Shown one piece after another: positions 1 through 8,241 of a stretch of 64,000 nt of DNA. The stretch is from the NCBI GenBank assembly GCA_015062005.1, contig SUVL01000002.1, forward strand, positions 62,001-126,000, written 5' to 3'. The position numbers and the translations under genes were made by a program. The first letter of the stretch is position 1; each line of letters starts with the position of its first letter. The stretch comes from Akkermansiaceae bacterium (GTDB lineage: Bacteria > Verrucomicrobiota > Verrucomicrobiia > Verrucomicrobiales > Akkermansiaceae). Below the pieces are notes generated by a model. The model did not search any database. It saw only the letters and a program-made list of their open reading frames with translations, and was not told the origin of the DNA.

Positions 1-119
1 ACCAGGGAGGTTGCCACGATGAAGTAAATCAGCAGCAGGAAGCAGGCGTCCATCATGGAGGACATGTTCATCTGCGGCTCTTCTTCCGGCTCGGCCTCGC
101 GTTGTTTACGTCTTGCCAT
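1..119 (-). CDS. ExbD/TolR-family biopolymer transport protein, partial
   Basis: Only the first 39 or so codons are in the window; the gene runs off the left edge. The visible N-terminus is a basic, acidic-rich cytoplasmic tail followed by MNMSSMMDACFLLLIYFIVA, the single transmembrane segment of ExbD/TolR. The Asp inside that segment (MMDAC) is the proton-relay residue of the family. It lies 27 nt downstream of a second ExbD gene and shares its SSMMDACFL core, so the operon is exbB-exbD-exbD. Such units use the proton-motive force to drive TonB- or Tol-type envelope processes. The start is the ATG at 119. Which system it serves cannot be told from the fragment. Confidence 0.85.
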   Translation of the reverse strand, partial: MARRKQREAEPEEEPQMNMSSMMDACFLLLIYFIVATSL

Positions 120-146
120 ATCAGATAATCTTTCTACTTGGTTTCT

Positions 147-665
147 TTACTTGGCAGGCAGTGTGCCGAATACCACATTGCTGAGCCCGGCGGCGGCAGC
201 GCAGCGGATTACCGTGGCAGAGCGCTCCCACGGAGCATTCTGGTCACCGCGCACGTAGAGTCGAATCATGGCAGGATCCAGATTCTTGGACTTCCACATC
301 TCAATCTGCTTGGTGATGAAATCGGTCAGGTCCTGGGTCTGCTGAGCCTGGTAGCCGATAGTCTTGGCACCGTCAGACACGCTCCACACGATGCCGGGAG
401 CATACGTCTCGCCAAACTTCTTGGCGGTGCGCTCGTCCATCTTCTCCACATCGGGGAAAACGTTGACCACCACGCATCCCTTGGCTTCCTTCATTTCAGA
501 GCAGGTCACGGCATTGGGCATCTTGACGCAGGGGTCTTTGGCCACCGTAATCTGAGAGGCATTCACCACGAAGAAGATAATCAGCAGGAAGCACGCATCC
601 ATCATGGATGACATGTTAAGCTCTGCCTTCGTATCGTCTTCAGCGCGTGCTTTTTTCTTTGCCAT
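147..665 (-). CDS. ExbD/TolR-family biopolymer transport protein
   Basis: A 172-residue inner-membrane protein. A short basic N-terminus (MAKKKARAEDD) precedes one membrane helix around residues 20-40 (SSMMDACFLLIIFFVV) that contains the conserved Asp used for proton translocation by ExbD and TolR. The remainder is periplasmic, with a CVKMPNAVTCSEM stretch that may hold a disulfide, and a C-terminal half ending in the 'YVRGDQNAPW' pattern typical of ExbD (residues carrying the conserved L-x-h-x-x-D). It sits between an ExbB-like channel gene upstream and a second ExbD downstream. In the family ExbB and ExbD form the motor that energises outer-membrane transport; two ExbD paralogues suggest a heteromeric or dual-use motor. 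Confidence 0.92.
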   Translation of the reverse strand: MAKKKARAEDDTKAELNMSSMMDACFLLIIFFVVNASQITVAKDPCVKMPNAVTCSEMKEAKGCVVVNVFPDVEKMDERTAKKFGETYAPGIVWSVSDGAKTIGYQAQQTQDLTDFITKQIEMWKSKNLDPAMIRLYVRGDQNAPWERSATVIRCAAAAGLSNVVFGTLPAK

Positions 666-745
666 ATCACTAAAGGGGGTTCATGAGTTACACCGGCCCC
701 GAGCTTACTCGCGGGCATCAGGGCCGGCCCGAACTTACGGGAGGA

Positions 746-1606
746 TTAGGCTTCCTCCTCTTCTTCTTCCTCTTCCTCCTCGTACTCCTCTTCGTCGGCC
801 TCTTCCTCGTCATCACCACCGAAGCCCTCGGGGATGCGGGCAAGCATGGCCTCACCGTTCAGAGTATTGATGGCGGCATTCATCATGTCCTCCACGGCAT
901 TGATGCACTCAGCTTCGCGAGCCTTGGCAAGCTTGTTCTGGAAGTAGAACACCGGAAGACCGATAAGGGAAATAATCAGACCCCAGAAAGTGGTAAGAAG
1001 TGCCACGGAGATGGAGCCTGCCAGCGTGGTCGGGTCAGCCTGGCCGGTTTCAGCCAGCACGGCGAAGGCTTCCACCATACCCTGAATGGTACCGAACAGA
1101 CCGATGGTCGGAGCTGTGGAACCGCAGAGAGCTACCAGATCCACAAAGCGCATCAGTGCGGGGCGCTCGTTAGCAGTGAAGTCGGCCACAGCATCGGACA
1201 CAGCATCCTTGCCCAGGTCTTCGGGGCGGTTGGCATCCACATTCGGCAGGGCATAGGCAACCAGGCGGCCCAGGTAGGTCGGGCTCTCGGTAGCCAGCTT
1301 GATGGCGGACTGCACGCGGCACTCACCCATGAGGGCAACGAGCTCATCGCGAAGGGCAGCGGGAGCAAAGTTCTTCTTGTTCAGCTGCATAGCGCAATAC
1401 ACCACAAGCATGATGGTGATGAAGAACAGAATCACAAGCGGAATCATGGTCCAGCCACCGTCAATCACCCACTTCTGGAGCATGTTGGTCTGCTTGGCAG
1501 CAGCCTCTGCTTCTTCCTGGGCGAACACCATACCGGGGAGAGTAATCATTGCAGCTGTCAGCAGGGACAGAGCACGAACACTGAAACGAGTAATCATGGA
1601 TTTCAT
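746..1606 (-). CDS. MotA/TolQ/ExbB proton channel family protein
   Basis: A 286-residue ExbB/TolQ-type channel subunit. It begins with a cleavable-looking signal (ending near GMVFAQ), as in the longer ExbB proteins of Gram-negative bacteria. A first membrane helix lies at about 50-72, and the signature pair of helices is around residues 160-225 (APTIGLFGTIQGMVEAF and ALLTTFWGLIISL). The last 25 residues are almost entirely Glu and Asp, an odd acidic tail that probably lies in the cytoplasm. It is first in the operon, 80 nt upstream of the first ExbD. Known role of the family: with ExbD it forms a proton-driven motor for TonB-dependent uptake or Tol-Pal function. An alternative start is the Met at codon 4. 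Confidence 0.93.
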   Translation of the reverse strand: MKSMITRFSVRALSLLTAAMITLPGMVFAQEEAEAAAKQTNMLQKWVIDGGWTMIPLVILFFITIMLVVYCAMQLNKKNFAPAALRDELVALMGECRVQSAIKLATESPTYLGRLVAYALPNVDANRPEDLGKDAVSDAVADFTANERPALMRFVDLVALCGSTAPTIGLFGTIQGMVEAFAVLAETGQADPTTLAGSISVALLTTFWGLIISLIGLPVFYFQNKLAKAREAECINAVEDMMNAAINTLNGEAMLARIPEGFGGDDEEEADEEEYEEEEEEEEEEA

Positions 1607-1722
1607 AAGTTTGGTAATGCAGAATTGACTTCTCTATTTAAGCACATTCTCCCGAGTTGGCAAGAAAGAATTGCAAATTCCCGGATTTTTCCTGCAAAAA
1701 ACAGATTATTTTTCCGTATGCT

Positions 1723-2784
1723 TCAGGGTTCCATTCCGGCGGCGGCACGAATTTTCGGTGCAAGGGTGGTATTTTCCTGCACGCCGGTAAAGCGCTCAGC
1801 ACCTGGCCCGGCGGCATATACCGGCACAGCCACCCCGCTGTGGTCAAACGTGGTGAATTTCCCTTGCACTTCTCCCTTTTCCTTATTACCCCCCGGCAGA
1901 GCCAACCCGCCGGTCTGGTGGTCGGCAGTCACCACCAGCAGCGTATCGGGGTGCGCCTTCATCCACTCCAGCACCGCACCTACCGCACGGTCAAAATCCA
2001 GCGTCTCGCGCACGGTCTCCGGCAGGTCGTTTACATGGGCAGATGTATCAATGCGGGAACCCTCCACCATCAGGAAAAACCCGTCCGGGTCTTTTTCCAG
2101 CGTCTGCAGTGCCATCTTCACCCGCTCCGGCAGCCAGCCTCCGCGTTCGGATGCAGGCGGGCAGTGTTTCTCAGCCGCCAATTCGAAAAGCTGAGTGTTC
2201 TTCTTCAATCTCTCTTTCTGCTCTTCGGTAAAATCCCCTGCCCCGCCGCCGATGACTACGTCAAAGCCGGCTTCAACCAGCGACTCCGCAATAACCGCGG
2301 TGTTATAACGGCTCTTACAATGAGCATAAAATGCAGCCGGGGTTGCATCTGTAATCGTTTTAGTCACCACCAGACCTGTAGCCTTGCCGGCGCGGCGCAT
2401 CTGGACCGCCAGGGAATCCTGCGGATTTCCCGCAGCATCCAGCCCCACTTGTTTGTTGATGGCCTTGCACCCGCAGGCAATGGCCGTGCCGCCGGCGGCG
2501 GAATCCGTAATGGCATGCGAAGCCGACGTCGTGATAGAGAAGCCGGTCACTGGCAGATTAGTGATGTTCAGCTTGCCCTTATTACTCAGCCAGGCAGCCC
2601 ACACATGCTCCGCCCCCATACCATCGCCAATCATCAGCACCACGTTTCGCGCCACAGAAGCAGCATTGGACTGAACAAACGCAGGCTCGACCTCATACAC
2701 GTAGTCCGCGAGCGCGCTCACGCGCACGCACGAAATGAGACACCCACACCAGGCAGCTGCCGCAAGAACAATAAAGCGTTTCAT
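1723..2784 (-). CDS. Alkaline phosphatase (PhoA family), probable lipoprotein
   Basis: A 353-residue phosphomonoesterase of the PhoA superfamily. The N-terminus is a signal peptide with a lipobox-like LISC near residue 19, so the enzyme is probably anchored in the envelope. Metal-binding and catalytic signatures are visible: MIGDGMG near residue 52, the nucleophile Ser in TDSAAGGTA near 93, the VEGSRID-SAH segment near 240, and the C-terminal TADHQTGG and DHSG motifs that carry the zinc-ligand histidines. It is shorter than E. coli PhoA (about 450 residues), as many members outside Enterobacteria are. Role: release of phosphate from organic esters outside the cytoplasm. It stands alone between the ExbBD operon and a small lipoprotein gene; I see no Pho box. 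Confidence 0.93.
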   Translation of the reverse strand: MKRFIVLAAAAWCGCLISCVRVSALADYVYEVEPAFVQSNAASVARNVVLMIGDGMGAEHVWAAWLSNKGKLNITNLPVTGFSITTSASHAITDSAAGGTAIACGCKAINKQVGLDAAGNPQDSLAVQMRRAGKATGLVVTKTITDATPAAFYAHCKSRYNTAVIAESLVEAGFDVVIGGGAGDFTEEQKERLKKNTQLFELAAEKHCPPASERGGWLPERVKMALQTLEKDPDGFFLMVEGSRIDTSAHVNDLPETVRETLDFDRAVGAVLEWMKAHPDTLLVVTADHQTGGLALPGGNKEKGEVQGKFTTFDHSGVAVPVYAAGPGAERFTGVQENTTLAPKIRAAAGMEP

Positions 2785-2838
2785 GCCGTTATGCTACCAC
2801 GCTACCGCTGAAATGGCAAGACAACAATCGTACACACG

Positions 2839-2868
2839 AAAACCGCCGGGGTCCCCCCCGGCGGTTCT
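2839..2868 (-). terminator. Hairpin terminator of the small lipoprotein gene
   Basis: A 10-bp perfect stem (AACCGCCGGG at 2841-2850 with its complement at 2857-2866) lies 29 nt past the stop of the lipoprotein gene. The T-run on the minus strand is weak. Confidence 0.6.
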
Positions 2869-2894
2869 GATAGAAAACTGACGAAACGCAGCAA

Positions 2895-3089
2895 TTACTT
2901 ACCCTTGGTGCCAAGCACCTTTACGGGGGCAGTGGGCTGCTCAGCGGCGGTGCCGGGCTGCACAGGCTGTTCCTCAGGCACGAGATTCTTGGGCATAGCG
3001 CGAAGCTTGGGAGCGGACTGGGTCTGGCAGCAGCAGGAGCTGAAAGCAACGGCGCAGGCAACGGCAACGATGAGAGTGGTGAATTTCAT
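2895..3089 (-). CDS. Small lipoprotein of unknown function
   Basis: A 64-residue protein starting MKFTTLIVAVACAVAFSSC; a hydrophobic signal is followed by a lipobox ending in Cys, with two further cysteines directly after. The mature part is short, Pro- and Gln-rich and without a recognisable domain. I chose the ATG at 3089 because the peptide upstream of it (13 residues) is not signal-like and the signal begins precisely at MKF. It is divergent from the AsmA-like gene. Function unknown; similar tiny lipoproteins occur elsewhere in this window (for example at 32280). Confidence 0.7.
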   Translation of the reverse strand: MKFTTLIVAVACAVAFSSCCCQTQSAPKLRAMPKNLVPEEQPVQPGTAAEQPTAPVKVLGTKGK

Positions 3090-3212
3090 ATGAAAGTATG
3101 TGGTTAGCTGATTCCAGTGCGTATTCAATCAAATTCGTTCAGAATAGTCAACACAAATTTTACTCATCCGGCACTTTTTAGACCATTCGGACGCGCTCGC
3201 ATGATTAAACAC

Positions 3213-3241
3213 TTGAAAAATGGAGGATGGCCTGTTATAAA
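3213..3241 (+). promoter_or_regulatory. Sigma70-type promoter of the AsmA-like operon
   Basis: TTGAAA at 3213-3218, a 17-nt spacer and TATAAA at 3236-3241. Only 11 nt separate the -10 box from the ATG at 3253, so the transcript would start at or within a few bases of the start codon. Confidence 0.6.
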
Positions 3242-3252
3242 AAAGTCCGCGT

Positions 3253-4848
3253 ATGGCAAGGCACAGCAAAGGAAGGTTATTCTCGTCACACAGCAGGGGC
3301 GCACTCAATGCACGCCTGCGCCGCATCATCATCTTTTCTTCCCTCACCTTTGTTGCCTGCATCATCCTTATCGTTGTGGGGTATTCCCAGCTGATGTCGT
3401 ACCTGCAAGGAAATGATTTCCGGCAGCTCATGGCCAGCCACATCAAGGCTGCTTCAGGAGCCTCCGAAGTCAACATCGCAAGCAATTTCAACATCAACGG
3501 TTCCCGTGTTTCCACCGAAGGTGTCGAGGTCGTAGGGCTCAGAAACATCAGCAATGCCAGCGCGTCCAGAATCAGTCTGGAGCTGAACAGGAACGCACTG
3601 CTCAGCCGGAAGCTCCACGTTCGCAAGCTCAGCATGGAAGAAGCGTCGCTCGCCCTCAACTCCGGCGTTGCAGCCAGGAGCGCCACTCCCACCCGCAAGG
3701 GAAAAGCGCGCAAAAGCACAAAAAAGAGAAGCGCTCCAGCCGAAGCAAAGAAGGGCAGCCTGTCCACCTTCAAGCTCCAAGGCATAGAACTGGAGCAACT
3801 TGAATGCCGGGATGCCGACCTGCATCTGACGCATAATGGAAAAGTTTTCCAGCTGCTCGGAGCTAATATAACAGCCTCCCCAGCCCCGCGAATCGGCTCT
3901 GGAGCCTGGCAGATGTCTGCTGAAAACGCCCGCTTTCACACGCCCTTCTCCTTCCTGCGCGACAGCAGCATCAAATCTGCAACGGCTGTATACCAGAACA
4001 ACAAGGTGGACATGACTGAATGCCGCATCATGCTCACACCGGGCGAAATGCGAGTCAAAGCCCATTACGACGTAAAAGCAGGCAACTGGTCCGCAGATTT
4101 GCAGGTGAATAAGGGTGATTTGCACCGCGTCCTGAACGAAGACTGGAAGAAACGCGTCACCGGTGATTTATACGGCCGGTTGCAGATGACTGGGGCCAAC
4201 GGCGGAGTGAGCACAGCAGCGGGTTCATTCTCGGTGCAGGACGCTATACTGGAAGGTCTTCCCTTCCTTTCACAGATTCCGGTGGGCAACTCTTATCCCT
4301 ACCGGAGTATCGAGCTGGAAAAGGCAGACTGCCAGGTACTTTTTCCTTACCGCGGAGAAAAGATTCAGCAGGCATGGCTGTTCGACAAAATCAACATCCG
4401 CTCCCGAGATGGTTCATTCCTGGTTAAAGGCCACGTCCTTATCGGCACCGACCGCCGTCTCGGCGGCACGCTCCGCATCGGGCTGCCCAAAAGCATAGCA
4501 GCGGCCTTCCCGCTCTCTCAGGAGGAACTGGCCGACAAGCTTTTCAGCGCGGTGGGCGATGATGATGCGCTCCTCTGGGTGAACATGAACCTCAGTGGCA
4601 CTATTGACCATCCCCAGGAGGATTTGAGTATCAGAATCGCCACCCTTGCCGGGCAGGGGCTGAGCAAGTTCCTGAAGGAGATTCCCAAAGGCAAAGCATC
4701 CGACCTTCTAAACACCCTGCTGAAACAAAAGCCGGTTGAACCAAAGAAAGACGAAGCTGCCGCCCCTCAGCCGGCCACCGAATCACCCGGCGACCTCATC
4801 CAGGATGCGGCCGATGCCGCAGGTTCCCTCATCCAATCCCTTTTCTGA
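3253..4848 (+). CDS. AsmA-like envelope protein
   Basis: A 531-residue protein with a basic cytoplasmic N-terminus, one membrane helix at about residues 24-46 (IIIFSSLTFVACIILIVVGY) and a long, beta-rich periplasmic part. The layout (N-terminal anchor, repeated strand-rich segments with 'G-x-L-x-V' patterns, and late 'DGSFLVKGHVLIGTDRRLGG' and 'LSGTIDHPQ' segments) matches the AsmA/TamB/DUF748 superfamily, whose members help move phospholipid or assemble the outer membrane. A basic linker rich in Lys (residues 140-165) is unusual. It is first in an operon: the next gene starts 3 nt after its stop. The family assignment rests on architecture and short motifs only. Confidence 0.65.
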   Translation: MARHSKGRLFSSHSRGALNARLRRIIIFSSLTFVACIILIVVGYSQLMSYLQGNDFRQLMASHIKAASGASEVNIASNFNINGSRVSTEGVEVVGLRNISNASASRISLELNRNALLSRKLHVRKLSMEEASLALNSGVAARSATPTRKGKARKSTKKRSAPAEAKKGSLSTFKLQGIELEQLECRDADLHLTHNGKVFQLLGANITASPAPRIGSGAWQMSAENARFHTPFSFLRDSSIKSATAVYQNNKVDMTECRIMLTPGEMRVKAHYDVKAGNWSADLQVNKGDLHRVLNEDWKKRVTGDLYGRLQMTGANGGVSTAAGSFSVQDAILEGLPFLSQIPVGNSYPYRSIELEKADCQVLFPYRGEKIQQAWLFDKINIRSRDGSFLVKGHVLIGTDRRLGGTLRIGLPKSIAAAFPLSQEELADKLFSAVGDDDALLWVNMNLSGTIDHPQEDLSIRIATLAGQGLSKFLKEIPKGKASDLLNTLLKQKPVEPKKDEAAAPQPATESPGDLIQDAADAAGSLIQSLF

Positions 4849-4851
4849 CCT

Positions 4852-5076
4852 ATGAGCCAGCAATATCCGTCCCAATATATAGACTGCACCTGCACCATCA
4901 AGGAGCGCTTTGCGCCCACGGCATTCCACGCCACCCTGCCCAACGGGAAAGACACCGTTGCCTTTGTGCAGCGCAAGGAAGCCCACTTGCTGGAGGTGAT
5001 TCAGCCCGGCGACAAGGTGAATGTGACTATCTGCCCGGCCGATTTTGAGCGAGCCCGCATCCGCAGCATGGCCTGA
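4852..5076 (+). CDS. IF-1-like S1/OB-fold protein
   Basis: A 74-residue protein with the length and pattern of translation initiation factor IF-1. The core reads 'F-x-A-T-L-P-N-G-K-D', then 'V-I-Q-P-G-D-K-V-N-V-T-I-C-P-A-D-F-E-R-A-R-I', which lines up with the IF-1 pattern 'F-x-V-x-L-x-N-G' and 'I-L-P-G-D-K-V-x-V-E-x-S-P-Y-D-L-x-x-G-R-I'. IF-1 occupies the ribosomal A site during initiation. This copy is divergent (it lacks the usual MAKED start and the H-I-S-G-K-M-R segment) and sits inside a non-ribosomal operon, so it is probably a paralogue rather than the housekeeping infA. Start ATG is 3 nt after the AsmA-like stop. Confidence 0.75.
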   Translation: MSQQYPSQYIDCTCTIKERFAPTAFHATLPNGKDTVAFVQRKEAHLLEVIQPGDKVNVTICPADFERARIRSMA

Positions 5077-5099
5077 TTCCCCAGGTAACAGTACACCTT

Positions 5100-7541
5100 A
5101 TGAACAGAAGGCCGGAAGTTCTTGCTCCTGCGGGTAATTGGGATTGCGTCCGCGCAGCCGTGGCCAACGGCGCGGATGCCGTCTACTTCGGCCTGGACCA
5201 GTTCAACGCCCGCATGCGGGCGGATAATTTCACCCGGGAGGACCTGGGTGCCCTCATGCCCTTCCTGCACAAGCACGGTGTGCGTGGCTATGTGACCATG
5301 AACGTGCTGATTTTCCCGGCGGAATTCCCCCAGGCCTTTGAGTACCTGGCCGCACTGGATGCTGCCGGGGTGGATGGCGTCATCGTGCAGGATATGGGGC
5401 TGGCCGACCTCATTTCCCGCCAGCGCAAGGCCGGCAAGTGGAAGATTGAGCTCCACATCTCCACCCAGATGACCGTGAGCAGCCCGGAGGCCGTGCGTCT
5501 GGTGGACGAACTCTTCGACCCGCAGCAGATTGTGCTCTCCCGCGAGCTATCTCTCCACGAGATTGAAGCCTGCGCCAAGGCCACCACCAAGCCCATCGAG
5601 GTTTTCTGCCACGGCGCTCTCTGCGTGGCCTACTCCGGCCAGTGCCTCACCAGTGAGACACTCGGCCAGCGCAGCGCCAACCGTGGCGAATGCGCCCAAG
5701 CCTGCCGCATGCCCTACAAGCTGGAGGTCGATGGCCGCCTGCGCGACCTGGGCGAGCGCCGCTACGTCTTCTCCCCCCAGGATTTATGTGCGCTCGACCG
5801 CGTGCCGCAGATGATTGCTGCCGGGGTACACAGTTTCAAGATTGAAGGCCGCCTGAAGAGTCCGGAATACGTAGCCGCCACCACCCGCGCCTACCGCCGC
5901 GCGGTGGATGCCGCACTGGCCGGCATTCCTCTCAAAGCTGAACAACGCAGCCGCGATCTCTATGCCATGCAGATGGCATTCTCCCGCGGCTTCTCCACAG
6001 GCTGGCTGGATGGCACCGACCACCCCCTGCTCACCCACGGCCGATTCGGCAAGAAGCGCGGCGCCCTGGCCGGCCGCATCGTCCGCTGCGGCGAGGGCTG
6101 GGTGGAGCTCGATGCGCTGCCCGCCATGCCCATCTCCCCGGGGGATGGCTTCGTCATCGATGCCGGCCAGGACCGCAACGAGGAACAAGGCGGCCGCATC
6201 TGGCGCGTGCAGGGCACCCGCCTTTTATTCCACGGCAAGGGCAGCCGTATCGACTGGCGATTCGTACGCCCCGGCCAGCTCCTCTGGAAAACCGCCGACC
6301 CCGCCCTGGATAAATACCTGCACGGCACCTGGTGCAACTTCGAACGCCACGCCACCGCCACCCCGGGCCAGACGCTCAGCGTCCATTTCGAAGGCCGGCT
6401 CGGCAGCCAGCTCACCGCCACCTGCCGCGGCATCACCGTGGGCAGCGGCCAGCCCCTGGAGCCCGCCGAGAAACGCCCGCTCACCCCTGAGACCATCGAA
6501 GCCCAATTCTCCCGTTTAGGCGGTACCGGATACTCCCTGGGACCATGTACTTACACCTTGGAAGAAGGTCTCATGCTTCCCGTCTCGCTGCTCAACAGAA
6601 TGCGGCGCGAGCTCATTGAAAAAATTTCACAGAACCCTGATACTCAATCCCCCGAAGAAAAGTGGCCAGGCTGGAACCACCCCTTCCCTGCCCTGGCGCC
6701 CGCCAAGCGATACAAGCTTTTCGTGCTCTGCCGCGAGCCAGGGCAGGCCTTTGCGGCCGCAGCCGCCGGCGTACGCCGCGTGTACCTCGATTTCAAGAAT
6801 ATCCGGCAATATGAAGAGGTGACTAAAACACTGCGCGAACAGCACCCGGATACCAAGGTCTGGATTGCTACCATGCGCATCATGAAGCCGCACGAAGCCG
6901 GTTACTTTAAATATATTACAGCAGCCCAGCCGGATGGCGTGCTGGTGCGCAACCTGGGCGCCGCCCTCTGGTTCCGCAACAAGGGCATCCCCATGGTGGG
7001 CGATTTCTCACTAAACACCGCCAACCCGGAGAGCGTGGGGGTCTGGAAAGAGTTCGGGATGCGCCAGCTCACAGTCTCGTATGATTTGAACGCCGCGCAG
7101 CTGGCCGATCTGCTGGCCGGGGGCTGCGGCCCGGAGCTGGAACTGACCCTGCACCAGCACATTCCCATGTTCCACACCGAGCACTGCGTGTTCTGCACCT
7201 TCCTGAGCCAGGGGCACAGCTTCAAGGACTGCGGCCAGCCCTGCGACCACCACAAAGTGCGCATCATGGACCGCACGCACGCCATGCACTACCTGCGCAG
7301 CGACGAAGGTTGCCGCAACACCATGTTCAACGGCCAGGCACAATCTGCCGCCCGCTATGTGGACGGCATGCGCCGCTGCGGCCTGAACCGTTTCCGCATC
7401 GAGCTGCTCGATGAATCCGCCGAAAAGGCCACCGAGCTCATCGAAAGCTACCGTGCCCTCCTCCAGGGCCGCCTCAAGCCTGACTCCCTCATGCAGCAGC
7501 TCAACCTCCTCGACCGCATCGGCGTGACCGATATGAAGTAA
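5100..7541 (+). CDS. U32-family protein, RlhA-like (long form)
   Basis: An 813-residue U32 protein. The N-terminal half begins PEVLAPAGNWDCVRAAVANG, the standard U32 opening, and holds the Cys-rich motif CHGALCVAYSGQC...RGECAQACRMPY around residues 172-205, the presumed iron-sulfur ligands of RlhA and TrhP. A DUF3656-type insert follows, and a second U32-like barrel occupies about residues 540-813 with its own HTEHCVFC and DCGQPCDHH cysteines. In E. coli RlhA hydroxylates 23S rRNA C2501 using prephenate; a family hydroxylase role is inferred here. It is longer than RlhA (about 650). It is the third gene of the operon, next to the IF-1-like gene, which fits a ribosome-linked role. Confidence 0.85.
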   Translation: MNRRPEVLAPAGNWDCVRAAVANGADAVYFGLDQFNARMRADNFTREDLGALMPFLHKHGVRGYVTMNVLIFPAEFPQAFEYLAALDAAGVDGVIVQDMGLADLISRQRKAGKWKIELHISTQMTVSSPEAVRLVDELFDPQQIVLSRELSLHEIEACAKATTKPIEVFCHGALCVAYSGQCLTSETLGQRSANRGECAQACRMPYKLEVDGRLRDLGERRYVFSPQDLCALDRVPQMIAAGVHSFKIEGRLKSPEYVAATTRAYRRAVDAALAGIPLKAEQRSRDLYAMQMAFSRGFSTGWLDGTDHPLLTHGRFGKKRGALAGRIVRCGEGWVELDALPAMPISPGDGFVIDAGQDRNEEQGGRIWRVQGTRLLFHGKGSRIDWRFVRPGQLLWKTADPALDKYLHGTWCNFERHATATPGQTLSVHFEGRLGSQLTATCRGITVGSGQPLEPAEKRPLTPETIEAQFSRLGGTGYSLGPCTYTLEEGLMLPVSLLNRMRRELIEKISQNPDTQSPEEKWPGWNHPFPALAPAKRYKLFVLCREPGQAFAAAAAGVRRVYLDFKNIRQYEEVTKTLREQHPDTKVWIATMRIMKPHEAGYFKYITAAQPDGVLVRNLGAALWFRNKGIPMVGDFSLNTANPESVGVWKEFGMRQLTVSYDLNAAQLADLLAGGCGPELELTLHQHIPMFHTEHCVFCTFLSQGHSFKDCGQPCDHHKVRIMDRTHAMHYLRSDEGCRNTMFNGQAQSAARYVDGMRRCGLNRFRIELLDESAEKATELIESYRALLQGRLKPDSLMQQLNLLDRIGVTDMK

Positions 7542-7599
7542 CGGCACATAGTGAAATGAGCTGATTCCTCCACCTGCCGAATTGATTGACAATTCGAGA

Positions 7600-7783
7600 G
7601 GATCGGGGCTTGTTCTGACGTTTTCAGATTGCTCCGGCCAGACGAATGAGGCCGTCATCACCATCCGCACCTCCTACACCTACACGCCCTGCGGAGAAGT
7701 GAGCGCCAGCTGAGACATCACCCAGCCCATCCGGTAGAGCAGTGAGTATAATGACACTGGACTCGGTCTCTATATTAGTGAGC
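7600..7783 (+). pseudogene. RHS-repeat core remnant
   Basis: Reading from 7624 in one frame gives SYTYTPCGEVSAS-stop-DITQPIR-stop-SSEYNDTGLGLY. This matches the conserved core of RHS/YD-repeat toxins (Y-x-Y-x-P-F/Y-G-E-V, then G-D-V-T-Q-P-I-Q-W-S-S-E and E-L-G-L-V-Y-Y-N-Y-R). Two in-frame stops (TGA where G is usual, TAG where W is usual) and the lack of any upstream or downstream extension show a dead fragment of about 55 codons. It probably marks the edge of a lost or rearranged RHS locus. Confidence 0.6.
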
Positions 7784-7837
7784 AAATTGATTGATAAATC
7801 AGAGTTTAGCGAGCAGCCTGCGGACGGAACGTCCGCG

Positions 7838-8125
7838 GAATTTTGAGCCCCGCCCACCGGCGGGGCGCCACAATAATAGCCCAGGGTGAAGCTGCGTCAG
7901 CAGCGGAACCCTGGGTAAAGCGAAAAATTGATCAGAACCCCGGAGCGTAGCGGAGTGGGTGGCAGAAGCTATGGCTTAATATCTTAGCAGCGCTTTCTGC
8001 CACCCGCTCACTTCGTTCGGGGTTCTGGTTATTCTTTGTACCACACCCAGGGTTCCGCCGCTAACGCGGCTGCACCCTGGGCTATTGTACTACCGCCCCG
8101 CCAGTGGGCGGGGCTCAAAATTCCT
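7838..8125. repeat. Large inverted-repeat element (two opposed copies of a ~130-bp unit)
   Basis: The segment 7838-7968 reappears in reverse complement at 7996-8125 with scattered mismatches. Shared blocks include GAGCCCCGCCCA, TAGCCCAGGGTG, GCGGAACCCTGGGT, CAGAACCCCG and GGGTGGCAGAA. Each arm itself contains nested hairpins. No transposase is encoded. The rest of the gap between the U32 gene and the ATPase gene (7784-7837 and 8126-8241) holds nothing I recognise. Confidence 0.7.
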
Positions 8126-8241
8126 CGGGCTTTCAGCCCGATAAACACCAATTTATCCGTCTCCACCAATACGGATAACACATCAATCTTTAATTGCCTC
8201 ATCAATAATTGCCGGAGCAATAATCATTGCACCAAACTGCT

